In this document: positions 1 through 6,278 of the stretch, piece after piece
Layout: each line of letters begins with the position of its first letter
How positions within the stretch are numbered: position 1 is the first letter of the stretch
Origin: Syntrophobacterales bacterium
Lineage (GTDB): Bacteria > Desulfobacterota > Syntrophobacteria > BM002
Length of the DNA stretch: 8,734 nt
NCBI GenBank assembly: GCA_030613915.1
Contig: JAUWKY010000069.1
Location: 1-8,734, forward strand
Reading direction: 5' to 3'
Translations under genes and position numbers: made by a program
Notes under the pieces: generated by a model
The model's database searches: none
Seen by the model: only the letters and a program-made list of their open reading frames with translations
Told to the model about the DNA's origin: nothing

Positions 1-731
1 CCATGTGCCTCCGCCGCCAACACGTCATTTTCACGGTCATTGCCAACCACCAGAACCTCCTCAGGCCTGCGACCCAAGTGCAGAATCGTTGTACTAACCA
101 GACGGAAAAAATATGGGGAGGGCTTGGAGAAGCCAAGGCGAAAAGAGAGGAAGGTTAGTTTGGGATCGAAGAATTCATCTGGGTTGATTCCCAGGGTTAG
201 TCCGAGTATGGGCATGGTGTAAAATTGTGAATTGGATACTATTCCCAGCCCTACCCCTCCTTCTTTCAATTTTCTCAAAGCCTCAACCGCTCCCGAGAAA
301 GCCCGGACCGGATTTGCCAACATCTCACGGTAGGCTGCAAACATCCGGGGTTGGCTGCCCGTCGAGTTTCCCCCCACCATTCCAATCATGTCAGCCCAGA
401 TTTGATCTACTTGAACCTCTGCCGGAGAGATGCCCTGCTCCTTCAGTTCCTTGTGCTCTGAAGCAATTGCCTCAAAAAACCACCGATGCCAGTCGATACC
501 CACATCTTTGGCAAAGCCAAAGCGTTCAGCGGTTGCCACAAAACTATCCTCACTGGAAACCAGCTGAGCCTGGTCATCAAGATCACCCAAATGAGGACAT
601 ACCAGCGTACCGTAGACGTCAAACAAAATGACCCTTGGAAGTGGCTCCAAAGGAGGAACATCCCCTCCTGACACGGTGACCGCAGGTTCCGGCACAGGAA
701 ATTCTTGTAGGATTGAAAGCCAATTTTGCAC
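1..731 (-). CDS. HAD-superfamily hydrolase (3' end beyond window)
   Basis: A GTG-initiated frame runs without a stop from 731 to the window edge and gives 243 residues. HAD motifs appear in order. Motif I is FDVYGTL with the nucleophile Asp38; motif II is IVSNSQ (Ser166); motif III is GFSKPSP (Lys203); motif IV is VVGNDRENDV (Asp232, Asp236). Residues 45-140 between motifs I and II form the cap, so this is a C1-capped HAD protein of phosphatase or dehalogenase type, acting in the cytoplasm since no signal peptide is seen. The second acid of DxD is Tyr40, as in the haloacid-dehalogenase-like branch. Only a short C-terminus is missing. The GTG shares its G with the TAG stop of the upstream glycosyltransferase, and an AGGAGG (738-743) lies 6 bases upstream, so coupled translation is very likely. 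The partner suggests a sugar-phosphate or glycoside pathway. The substrate is unknown. Confidence 0.88.
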   Translation of the reverse strand, partial: MQNWLSILQEFPVPEPAVTVSGGDVPPLEPLPRVILFDVYGTLVCPHLGDLDDQAQLVSSEDSFVATAERFGFAKDVGIDWHRWFFEAIASEHKELKEQGISPAEVQVDQIWADMIGMVGGNSTGSQPRMFAAYREMLANPVRAFSGAVEALRKLKEGGVGLGIVSNSQFYTMPILGLTLGINPDEFFDPKLTFLSFRLGFSKPSPYFFRLVSTTILHLGRRPEEVLVVGNDRENDVLAAEAH

Positions 732-2311
732 TACCAACCTCCTATGAGGGGACGATGGAACCTCGGAAGAAAATAGAGGTCCAGCAATTTATTACTGATC
801 TTTTCAGTGTTTGCCTCTTCAAATGTCTGGCCAAATAACCCCTCTACTGCAGCTGCAAACTTTGTGGCGTGGGGCTGCAATCCAAATTGCTCCTCCACTC
901 GTTTGTTGAAATCATTAGGGAAAATTGCTGGCTCAGCGGCTGCCGGATTCAAAGACCGCAGTTCCTGTACGAAAGCGTTTTCTCGAAGGCAGTCAATGAG
1001 GCCAAGCTGCTGATCGAGCTCTAGAAAGCCGAAATCTACTGTATCATCAGAAAAGATTACCTTCACTTCATCAGCAAATCTATCAATGGTGGAGTTGTTG
1101 ACTCCCAACAGCTGGCCTTGTTTCTGAGCAAATTGGCACCCCTTGGTAATCATCGCTTCTCTCGCTTCCCTGTCGACTGGCACCAAAAACTGCTCATAAA
1201 GCGAGCCCCCTGGAAACCCAACTTCGGTAAAGTCTGAGGTTAGCTCATTGAGATTCCTTCCCACCAAAGGGATGCCCCGGCTGGCTCCCTCCAGAAAGGT
1301 GAAACCAAATCCCTCCAACAGCGAAGTGGTGACCACCACATCCGAGGCCAGCAGAAGGTCATCAAAACCAAAGGCGCTCCCCACCAGTTCATGGCCGAAG
1401 CCCACAACCGCAGCATGATTTTGTCTTCTAAACAGGTCTTTTACGGCCTCGGCATAGGGACGTTCCGGCTCTGAGTTGGCATCCAAAGTAACAAGCAGCT
1501 GAGGCGGATCGTCCGCAGTTGCAGCCAGGAGCAGCGCTTCCACTACATTTTTACGCCGAATAAGCCGTATAGGCAAAGTCCACCACTGCCGTTCAGGTTC
1601 AAACCGATACCCACGCTCATGAGCGTAGCGCTGCAGTTCCACCGCTATTGATTCTTTTGTTTTCTTCTTCTCAGCCCGTATGGAAGCCACCGCGTTAGGA
1701 AGGTAGAAAATTCGGTCCTTTGGTATTCCGGCTTGGGCCAATCTTAGGGAATCCGCACTATTGAGAACCGCATAGCCAATATTATTGGCAACGGGATAAA
1801 AATCCTCCAGACCACCGCTGCCCCAACACCGCCGCAAGTTCATGAGGTTCCACAGCCTACCGCACTCAGCAAAATCATGGATGTGGTAGAGAAACCGATG
1901 CGGGGAACCCGTGGCCTCAGCCTGTTGCCCCGCAAGCATAAGACCAGCAGTTAGCAGTCCATTCTTGCCGAGAGTGGGGTTATGCGCCCAAAATAAAGAG
2001 GTTCCCCGACCTTGTCGGAGAAGCCAGGTTGCCAGAGCTGAAGCATCGTCCCAGAAGTCATCGCGTTCAGACCATACTCTATCACTGTAGTCCAGTCTCG
2101 CATCCACCTCAACTTCAACCTGAATATCCATTCGGTTCAGATATTCTGCGAATTCTTCCACCCCGTCCGTCCTGCCAGTCAGAACTCGCAGGGTCCGATG
2201 CGCAAACCATCCTGATCGGCTTAGAGCAAAAACACTGTTTTTGATGGCCGAGCAAACCCCTCCCGGTAACAGGTGATAGTGAATGATGACCAAAGTGTCG
2301 GGAATTGGCAT
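731..2311 (-). CDS. GT-B glycosyltransferase (GT4-like), 526 aa
   Basis: Predicted retaining GT-B fold glycosyltransferase that would move a sugar from a nucleotide donor to an unknown acceptor in the cytoplasm. The N-terminal Rossmann half starts at once with a beta strand (LVIIHYHLLPGGV, residues 7-19) whose glycine-rich PGGV loop is typical of GT4. HNPTLGKN (110-117) and HIHDF (143-147) are probable acceptor-side and loop residues. The C-terminal half has a basic donor-phosphate site (RLIRRKN, 249-255) and the EX7E signature, Glu333 to Glu341 in LLEGFGFTFLEGAS. At 526 residues it is longer than the usual 350-420, with extra sequence around 210-245 and after 380. No membrane segment or signal peptide is seen. 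The start is set by the immediate fold beginning and by CCTCCT (AGGAGG on the coding strand) at 2324-2329, although the 12-base spacer is long. It forms a transcription unit with the overlapping HAD gene. Donor and acceptor cannot be read from sequence. Confidence 0.85.
   Translation of the reverse strand: MPIPDTLVIIHYHLLPGGVCSAIKNSVFALSRSGWFAHRTLRVLTGRTDGVEEFAEYLNRMDIQVEVEVDARLDYSDRVWSERDDFWDDASALATWLLRQGRGTSLFWAHNPTLGKNGLLTAGLMLAGQQAEATGSPHRFLYHIHDFAECGRLWNLMNLRRCWGSGGLEDFYPVANNIGYAVLNSADSLRLAQAGIPKDRIFYLPNAVASIRAEKKKTKESIAVELQRYAHERGYRFEPERQWWTLPIRLIRRKNVVEALLLAATADDPPQLLVTLDANSEPERPYAEAVKDLFRRQNHAAVVGFGHELVGSAFGFDDLLLASDVVVTTSLLEGFGFTFLEGASRGIPLVGRNLNELTSDFTEVGFPGGSLYEQFLVPVDREAREAMITKGCQFAQKQGQLLGVNNSTIDRFADEVKVIFSDDTVDFGFLELDQQLGLIDCLRENAFVQELRSLNPAAAEPAIFPNDFNKRVEEQFGLQPHATKFAAAVEGLFGQTFEEANTEKISNKLLDLYFLPRFHRPLIGGW
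738..743 (-). promoter_or_regulatory. Ribosome binding site for the GTG start of the HAD gene
   Basis: A perfect AGGAGG on the minus strand lies inside the last codons of the glycosyltransferase gene, 6 bases before the GTG at 731. It supports this unusual start and the overlapping TAGTG stop/start arrangement. Confidence 0.8.
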
Positions 2312-2336
2312 GAACTACTTTTTCCTCCTTGGTTAC

Positions 2337-2363
2337 ATTATAATAATATCAACCGGTTGGCAA
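2337..2363 (-). promoter_or_regulatory. Putative promoter of the glycosyltransferase-HAD unit
   Basis: Read on the minus strand, a perfect TATAAT box (2337-2342) is preceded by TTGCCA (2358-2363). The 15-base spacer is shorter than the usual 17, so the -35 assignment is weak. The box is about 26 bases upstream of the ATG at 2311. The surroundings are the most A+T-rich DNA in the gap, and a 10-bp palindrome lies in the spacer. This is a prediction from consensus only. Confidence 0.4.
2350..2359. promoter_or_regulatory. Perfect 10-bp palindrome CAACCGGTTG, possible operator
   Basis: CAACCGGTTG equals its own reverse complement. It sits between the putative -35 and -10 boxes of the glycosyltransferase-HAD unit, where a bound repressor would block RNA polymerase. 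No regulator gene is visible in the window, so a regulatory role is inferred from position only. Confidence 0.3.
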
Positions 2364-2373
2364 TATAAGAGAA

Positions 2374-2394
2374 AGCGCAAAGCGCATAGCGCCA
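2374..2394. repeat. Three tandem 7-bp units (AGCGCAA / AGCGCAT / AGCGCCA)
   Basis: Three consecutive heptamers share the AGCGC core and differ only in their last two bases. The array includes GCATAGCGC (2384-2392), the reverse complement of the GCGCTATGC words at 2597-2605 and 2634-2642, so the mosaic region is bounded by short inverted copies. Confidence 0.65.
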
Positions 2395-2402
2395 AGTCTC
2401 AG

Positions 2403-2432
2403 GGTGTCAGGTTTCAGGTTTCAGGTGTCAGG
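2403..2432. repeat. Four tandem 7-bp units (GGTGTCA / GGTTTCA)
   Basis: GGTGTCA, GGTTTCA, GGTTTCA and GGTGTCA follow each other directly and end with GG, giving an exact 7-base period with one variable base. The role is unknown. Such arrays can expand or shrink by slippage. Confidence 0.75.
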
Positions 2433-2614
2433 AGCTGATAGGAACTCAATCGTCATTTCGCATTTCAAATCTCAAATTTCACATCTGCAATCTACCATAT
2501 ACTCTATGCTTTACTCGCAACGGACAACTGACAAAGAGCCCTCTGACCTCCTCGCCGCGTCGCCGTTTCTCCGCGTCCCCGCGTCGTTTCTTTCCTGCGC
2601 TATGCTCTGCCTTT

Positions 2615-2631
2615 CCTGAGCCGGTCGAAGG
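2615..2631. repeat. CCTGAGCCGGTCGAAGG element (dispersed-repeat-like word)
   Basis: The 17-base word CCTGAGCCGGTCGAAGG reads CCTTCGACCGGCTCAGG on the other strand. Close variants of this word are familiar as dispersed intergenic elements in many bacterial genomes. It lies between two TGCGCTATGC copies at the end of the mosaic. Assignment rests on recognising the word; copy number in this genome cannot be judged from the window. Confidence 0.45.
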
Positions 2632-2736
2632 ATGCGCTATGCGAGGTGGCATAAATCTTGAACTTTGACTTGCATGTTACAGGTTTTTTTGCCACAATCC
2701 CTGCCTGCATTGCCAGCAGGTCTTGATAGTACTTTC

Positions 2737-2742
2737 AGGAGG
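2737..2742 (+). promoter_or_regulatory. Ribosome binding site of the plus-strand glycosyltransferase
   Basis: A perfect AGGAGG lies 5 bases before the ATG at 2748. It fixes the start against the in-frame second ATG at codon 5. Confidence 0.8.
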
Positions 2743-2747
2743 CCGAG

Positions 2748-4010
2748 ATGGGAAAGAACATGGGCTTCGTCTCAACTCGTTTCGCAGGAAATGACGGCGT
2801 TTCACTGGAATCGGCCAAATGGGCAGAGGTGTTGGAGGCCAGTGGCCATCGTTGTTACTGGTTTGCTGGGGAACTCGACAGAAACCAGGAAAGGAGCCTC
2901 TTAGTTGAGGAGGCTCATTTCGAGCACGATACGGTGAAATGGGTTCAGGAAAAAGCTTTTGGCAGAAAAGGGCGAAAGGCTGTGGTAACAGACATGGTCC
3001 ATGCCCTTCGCAGCCTCCTGAAAGTGCGCCTCTACGAGTTCATTGAAAAGTTCCACATAGATGTGCTCATCGCCCAGAACTCTCTGACCATTCCCATGCA
3101 CATTGCCTTGGGACTGGCAATCACTGAGGTTGCCGCCGAAACTGAAATGCCTACCATCGCCCACCACCACGACTTCTACTGGGAACGGGTACGATTCTCG
3201 GTCACGGGTGTTCACGACTACCTCCAAATGGCTTTCCCGCCCAACCTTCCCAATATACGGCATGTGGTGATCAACTCCGTCGCCCAGGAGGAACTCGCCC
3301 TGCGCACCGGAATCTCCTCCATTGTTATCCCTAACGTCTTGGATTTCGAAAATCCGCCTCAGGATGACCATGAGTACAATGGCAACTTGCGCCAGGAAAT
3401 TGGTCTGGAGGAAGGTGACGTGATGATCCTGCAACCCACTCGTATTGTCCAGCGCAAGGGAATCGAGCATGCCATAGAGTTGGTCAAGCGCTTACAAGAT
3501 CCGAGATACAAACTAGTCATTTCACACGAGGCTGGTGACGAAGGTTACGATTACGCTGACTGGCTCAGTAATCATGCCCGGGAGGATGGTGTAGACCTTC
3601 GTTTAATTGCCACCCGGGTGGCCGACAAGCGGAGCATTAATGCAAGTGGTGAGAGACAATACACTCTTTGGGATGTATATCCACATGCGGATTTCATTAC
3701 CTATCCAAGCCTCTATGAGGGTTTTGGCAACGCCTTCCTGGAAGCAATTTACTTCCACAAGCCCTTACTGGTAAATCGCTATGGCGTTTTTGTCAGGGAT
3801 ATCGAGCCGCAGGCCTTTGACCTGGTGGTAATGGATGGGTTCTTAACAAAAAAGGTGGTGCAGGCAGTTCGCGAAATTCTGGAAAATCCTCAACGGCGTC
3901 AGCAAATCGTAGAATACAATTATGAAGTAGCAACCAGGCATTACTCTTATGCGGTCTTACGCAAAAGGCTAAATTTCCTCATGGGTAACTTCTTCGGAAT
4001 CGAGATGTAA
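2748..4010 (+). CDS. GT-B glycosyltransferase (GT4 family), 420 aa
   Basis: Predicted retaining GT4-type glycosyltransferase of normal family length, cytoplasmic, without signal peptide or membrane helix. The N-terminal domain opens with FVSTRFAGNDGVSLE (residues 7-21), a GT4 glycine loop in its RFAGNDGVS variant, followed by an amphipathic helix and strand (KWAEVLEASGHRCYWFAGEL). HHHDFYWER (139-147) is a distinctive interdomain motif. The C-terminal domain carries the donor-phosphate site QPTRIVQRKG (Arg232, Lys237) and the EX7E signature Glu324 to Glu332 in YEGFGNAFLEA. The family is recognisable as a widespread group of GT4 proteins with the DGVSLE and HHHDFYWER motifs. A link to glycosylglycerate-type compatible solutes is possible but not shown. 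It is read divergently from the other glycosyltransferase and converges on the nuo operon with 21 bases between stop codons. AGGAGG 5 bases upstream supports the start. Confidence 0.88.
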   Translation: MGKNMGFVSTRFAGNDGVSLESAKWAEVLEASGHRCYWFAGELDRNQERSLLVEEAHFEHDTVKWVQEKAFGRKGRKAVVTDMVHALRSLLKVRLYEFIEKFHIDVLIAQNSLTIPMHIALGLAITEVAAETEMPTIAHHHDFYWERVRFSVTGVHDYLQMAFPPNLPNIRHVVINSVAQEELALRTGISSIVIPNVLDFENPPQDDHEYNGNLRQEIGLEEGDVMILQPTRIVQRKGIEHAIELVKRLQDPRYKLVISHEAGDEGYDYADWLSNHAREDGVDLRLIATRVADKRSINASGERQYTLWDVYPHADFITYPSLYEGFGNAFLEAIYFHKPLLVNRYGVFVRDIEPQAFDLVVMDGFLTKKVVQAVREILENPQRRQQIVEYNYEVATRHYSYAVLRKRLNFLMGNFFGIEM

Positions 4011-4031
4011 AAGCTTACATTGTGTGCGGTA

Positions 4032-4784
4032 CTACGCCTCGCTTTCTTCCTCAGTCTTCTCTTCCTCCGCTTTCTTCACTTCCTTTGCCAACCCCTCACA
4101 AGCTCCAGCCGAACACACCCCTTGGTCGATGTGCTTTTCGAACTCTGAGCGGAAGTGCTTGAGAATGGTTACCACTGGGTCACTGGTAGTTCTGGCAAAG
4201 TCACAATAGGGCGCATCCTGCATGACACGGCAGACCAGATCAAGCTGTTGCAGATCCTCTGGCTCTCCCTTTCCCTGAATAATACGCTGCAGAATTTCTC
4301 GGAGCTCAACAGAGCCAACCCGACAGGGTACGCATTTGCCGCAGGAAACATCCTTTTCAAAATCGAGGAAGTACTTGGCTACCTGAATCATGCAGAAACT
4401 ATCATCAATTGTCGCTATGAACCCCGAGCGGTCATAGAGAATTTTCCCGGAGGTTGCTTTCAAAGGATCGATATGGAGCAGATCGAAAAGGATGTGCCCT
4501 TGCACCAATGTTCCGCTCACCACCTCTTTGGCCTGCTTTGTATCAACCTGCTCGTAGAAAAAACCCTTTTGCGGAAAGCCCACCAGAACCCCATGAGGAC
4601 AGTCTCCATTGCAGCCAACTTTCATGGTGCCAACGGTCAATCCTAAGTTCCTGGCGGCAATCTCCTCTTCCAGCACCTTTCGGACTTTGTCACAATCACA
4701 GGTGCAGTCAGCCGATCCCGCACAGATGGTTACACATGGCCGCTGTTCATCGGTTCGGCAAAAACTTGGGATTTGAGGTTCCAT
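4032..4784 (-). CDS. NuoE/NuoF-like iron-sulfur protein lacking the NADH/FMN domain
   Basis: A 250-residue soluble protein built from two pieces of HndC/HydB/NuoF-type subunits. Residues about 15-105 form a thioredoxin-like ferredoxin domain with Cys21, Cys27, Cys58 and Cys62 (CNGDC) as likely [2Fe-2S] ligands. They end in the linker GHILFDLLHIDP that normally leads into the flavin domain. Residues about 124-220 match the NuoF C-terminal iron-sulfur domain: SCGKCVPCRVG (Cys148, 151, 154) plus Cys194 should bind one [4Fe-4S] cluster, N3-like. A CSAGAC pair (224, 229) and a charged tail follow. The glycine-rich NADH site, FMN pocket and SLBB domain, roughly 250-300 residues in homologues, are absent although the frame is intact. 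It follows nuoN by 69 bases and probably belongs to the complex I operon. No other start exists between the upstream in-frame stop and this ATG; the Shine-Dalgarno is weak. It probably relays electrons or docks a partner and should not oxidise NADH itself. Confidence 0.8.
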   Translation of the reverse strand: MEPQIPSFCRTDEQRPCVTICAGSADCTCDCDKVRKVLEEEIAARNLGLTVGTMKVGCNGDCPHGVLVGFPQKGFFYEQVDTKQAKEVVSGTLVQGHILFDLLHIDPLKATSGKILYDRSGFIATIDDSFCMIQVAKYFLDFEKDVSCGKCVPCRVGSVELREILQRIIQGKGEPEDLQQLDLVCRVMQDAPYCDFARTTSDPVVTILKHFRSEFEKHIDQGVCSAGACEGLAKEVKKAEEEKTEEESEA

Positions 4785-4853
4785 TCCGACTCGCTCTAGT
4801 TCACTGTAGACATTTTGGACATTTCAGATACTTTAGCTCATTTATTCATATGC

Positions 4854-6278
4854 TCACATCAGCGCACGGGCGGCTGCTCTGGCCACCTCAAGCAAATGGT
4901 GCGGGAATACACCAAATACCACCATTACGGTCACCAGCACCACGGTGAGTACTTTCGTTGGTATGGAAACAGGAAGCACGGGCAACTCCTCATCGGACTC
5001 CATTAGATAGGCTGCTTTCACCACCAGGATATAATAATAAAGAGAAATGGTGGCATTGATCATGGCAATAATAACCAGGGTGACGTAGCCCTTCTCCATG
5101 GCTGCGGCGAACACCAAAAATTTGCCGGTAAAGCCGATGGTAGGAGGAATGCCGGCTAGTCCGAAGACAGCCAGCATCAGAGCCATGGCCAACAGGGGGG
5201 AGCGGCGATGCAGCCCTGCCAACTGGGCGATCTTTAAATCACTGCCGTCATGGGCCACCTTCACCACCACCAGGAAGCAGCAAAGGTTCATAACCAGGTA
5301 AGCCAGGGCATAGAAGATAGCACTGGCATATCCGCTAGCACTCATGCTGAGAATCCCGATGAGCACGTAGCCGGCATGGGAGATGCTGGAATATGCCAAC
5401 AGCCGCTTCATGTCTTTTTGCACAATGGCCACCAGATTGCCCAGGGTCATGGAGGCAATGGAGAGGGTCACCAGCACATCCACAAGATATTTGCTGTTGC
5501 CCCCGCTCAAGGCCACCACCCTCATGATGATGGCCACGGCCGCCACTTTGGAAGCCGTCGCAATGTAGGCGGTCACCTGGTTGGCGGCTCCCTGATACAC
5601 GTCCGGGGCCCAAAAATGAAACGGGAATACGGCTAACTTGAAGAAAAAGCCACACAGCATAAGAAGCAGGCCAACGATTGCCGCAGGTGTGCCAATAACA
5701 CTGGGAAGAACCTGGATGATTTCCACCAGATAGGTAGTATGGGTCACCCCAAAAATATAGGAAAGGCCGAAGAGCATTACCGCCGAAGCGCAGGCCCCCA
5801 CCATGAGGTACTTGATACCGGCCTCCACATCAATGCCGTCCCCCCTGCGCAGGGGGACCAGAATGTAAAGCGAATAGCTGGAGAGTTCCAGGGCAACATA
5901 GATGGTCAGCAGCTCGCCGCTGCTTACCAGCAGCATCATCGCCAGGGTGCAGGTGCTAAGGAAAAGGTAGAATTCTGGATGATGTCGCTCCTCAATGCCA
6001 TTGAGTTCGGTGCACAGGCAGACTACCAGAAAGAAGCCCATGGCCAGCATGACCTTGAAGACCTGAGAAAAGAGGTCCACCCGGTAGGCCTCGAAAAAGA
6101 GGGTTCCTTCCAGCCTGACGCTGGCCAGAGCTACCACCACCCCCACGCCGGCCATGAAGAGCGCCGCAAAATAATCACGCCTGGGGTTGGGGGTTGCCGA
6201 CATGGCCAGGCCGAAAAAGACGACAGCCATCAGCAAACAGTAAAGCTCAGGAATGAAGAGAGTCCATAAGTTCATCAT
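4854..6278 (-). CDS. nuoN: NADH-quinone oxidoreductase subunit N (NuoN)
   Basis: Antiporter-like membrane subunit of respiratory complex I and part of the proton-pumping arm. The 474 residues are of normal length and consist almost wholly of hydrophobic helices, about 14. Expected channel residues are present. Glu131 lies in helix 5 ([12 protein letters not shown]), Lys214 in broken helix 7 ([16 protein letters not shown]), Lys244 in helix 8 ([10 protein letters not shown]), and Lys386 in helix 12 ([10 protein letters not shown]). The segment [18 protein letters not shown] (288-305) is a family hallmark. Its ATG overlaps the nuoM stop as ATGATGA (6275-6278 shared). No good Shine-Dalgarno is visible (CAACGGGTTGCC precedes it), so translation probably depends on ribosomes finishing nuoM. 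A second ATG follows directly. Confidence 0.95.
   Translation of the reverse strand: MMNLWTLFIPELYCLLMAVVFFGLAMSATPNPRRDYFAALFMAGVGVVVALASVRLEGTLFFEAYRVDLFSQVFKVMLAMGFFLVVCLCTELNGIEERHHPEFYLFLSTCTLAMMLLVSSGELLTIYVALELSSYSLYILVPLRRGDGIDVEAGIKYLMVGACASAVMLFGLSYIFGVTHTTYLVEIIQVLPSVIGTPAAIVGLLLMLCGFFFKLAVFPFHFWAPDVYQGAANQVTAYIATASKVAAVAIIMRVVALSGGNSKYLVDVLVTLSIASMTLGNLVAIVQKDMKRLLAYSSISHAGYVLIGILSMSASGYASAIFYALAYLVMNLCCFLVVVKVAHDGSDLKIAQLAGLHRRSPLLAMALMLAVFGLAGIPPTIGFTGKFLVFAAAMEKGYVTLVIIAMINATISLYYYILVVKAAYLMESDEELPVLPVSIPTKVLTVVLVTVMVVFGVFPHHLLEVARAAARALM

Larger units (their letters stand above)
2371..2642. repeat. Mosaic of short simple-word repeats in the divergent intergenic gap
   Basis: This stretch is a patchwork of short reiterated words. 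It contains three AGCGCAW/AGCGCCA heptamers (2374-2394), then four GGTGTCA/GGTTTCA heptamers (2403-2430). A CATTTC / TCAAAT / CTCAAATTTC segment (about 2454-2481) follows, then CGGACAACTGACAA (2521-2534) and a CCGCGTC-rich segment (about 2555-2585). TGCGCTATGC occurs twice (2596-2605, 2633-2642), and its inverse GCATAGCGC occurs at 2384-2392. No credible reading frame covers it. The words resemble dispersed low-complexity intergenic DNA known from some environmental bacterial genomes. No transposase and no clear terminal repeats with target duplication are present. Confidence 0.6.

Noticed and set aside
365..380. Possible frameshift in the HAD gene at a run of six G on the minus strand
   Set aside because: Careful counting keeps one continuous frame from the GTG at 731 to the window edge, with motifs I to IV in register.
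227..631. A 134-codon plus-strand frame, Pro/Gln-rich, near the left edge
   Set aside because: It lies opposite the HAD hydrolase, whose four motifs are all found in the minus-strand frame.
2371..2642. A miniature transposable element
   Set aside because: The inverted words are only 9 bases, are not at clean ends, and no target duplication is visible.
2647..2661. Sigma-54-like site TGGCATAAATCTTGA before the plus-strand glycosyltransferase
   Set aside because: The GG and TTG are spaced correctly, but the -12 GC is GA, and no activator gene or site is seen. It could be tested by transcript mapping.
2665..2697. Sigma-70 promoter TTGACT with CACAAT before the plus-strand glycosyltransferase
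   Set aside because: The spacer is 21 bases and the -10 is poor; no convincing pair was found.
2704..2720. CCTGC/GCAGG hairpin in the leader of the plus-strand glycosyltransferase as a riboswitch or attenuator
   Set aside because: The stem is only 5 bp with a 7-base loop and no conserved aptamer features.
2901..3470. A 189-codon open frame on the minus strand inside the plus-strand glycosyltransferase
   Set aside because: The plus-strand frame carries conserved GT4 motifs throughout this region, while the antisense frame has none.
4005..4020. Hairpin ATGTAA-AAGC-TTACAT between the convergent genes as a terminator
   Set aside because: Only a 6-bp A+T-rich stem with no following T run; too weak to call.
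4155..4646. A 163-codon plus-strand frame opposite the iron-sulfur protein
   Set aside because: The minus-strand frame has conserved cysteine motifs here, so the plus-strand frame is a shadow.
5739..6269. A 176-codon open frame on the plus strand opposite nuoN
   Set aside because: Antisense shadow of the hydrophobic nuoN reading frame, with the same compositional bias and no independent support.
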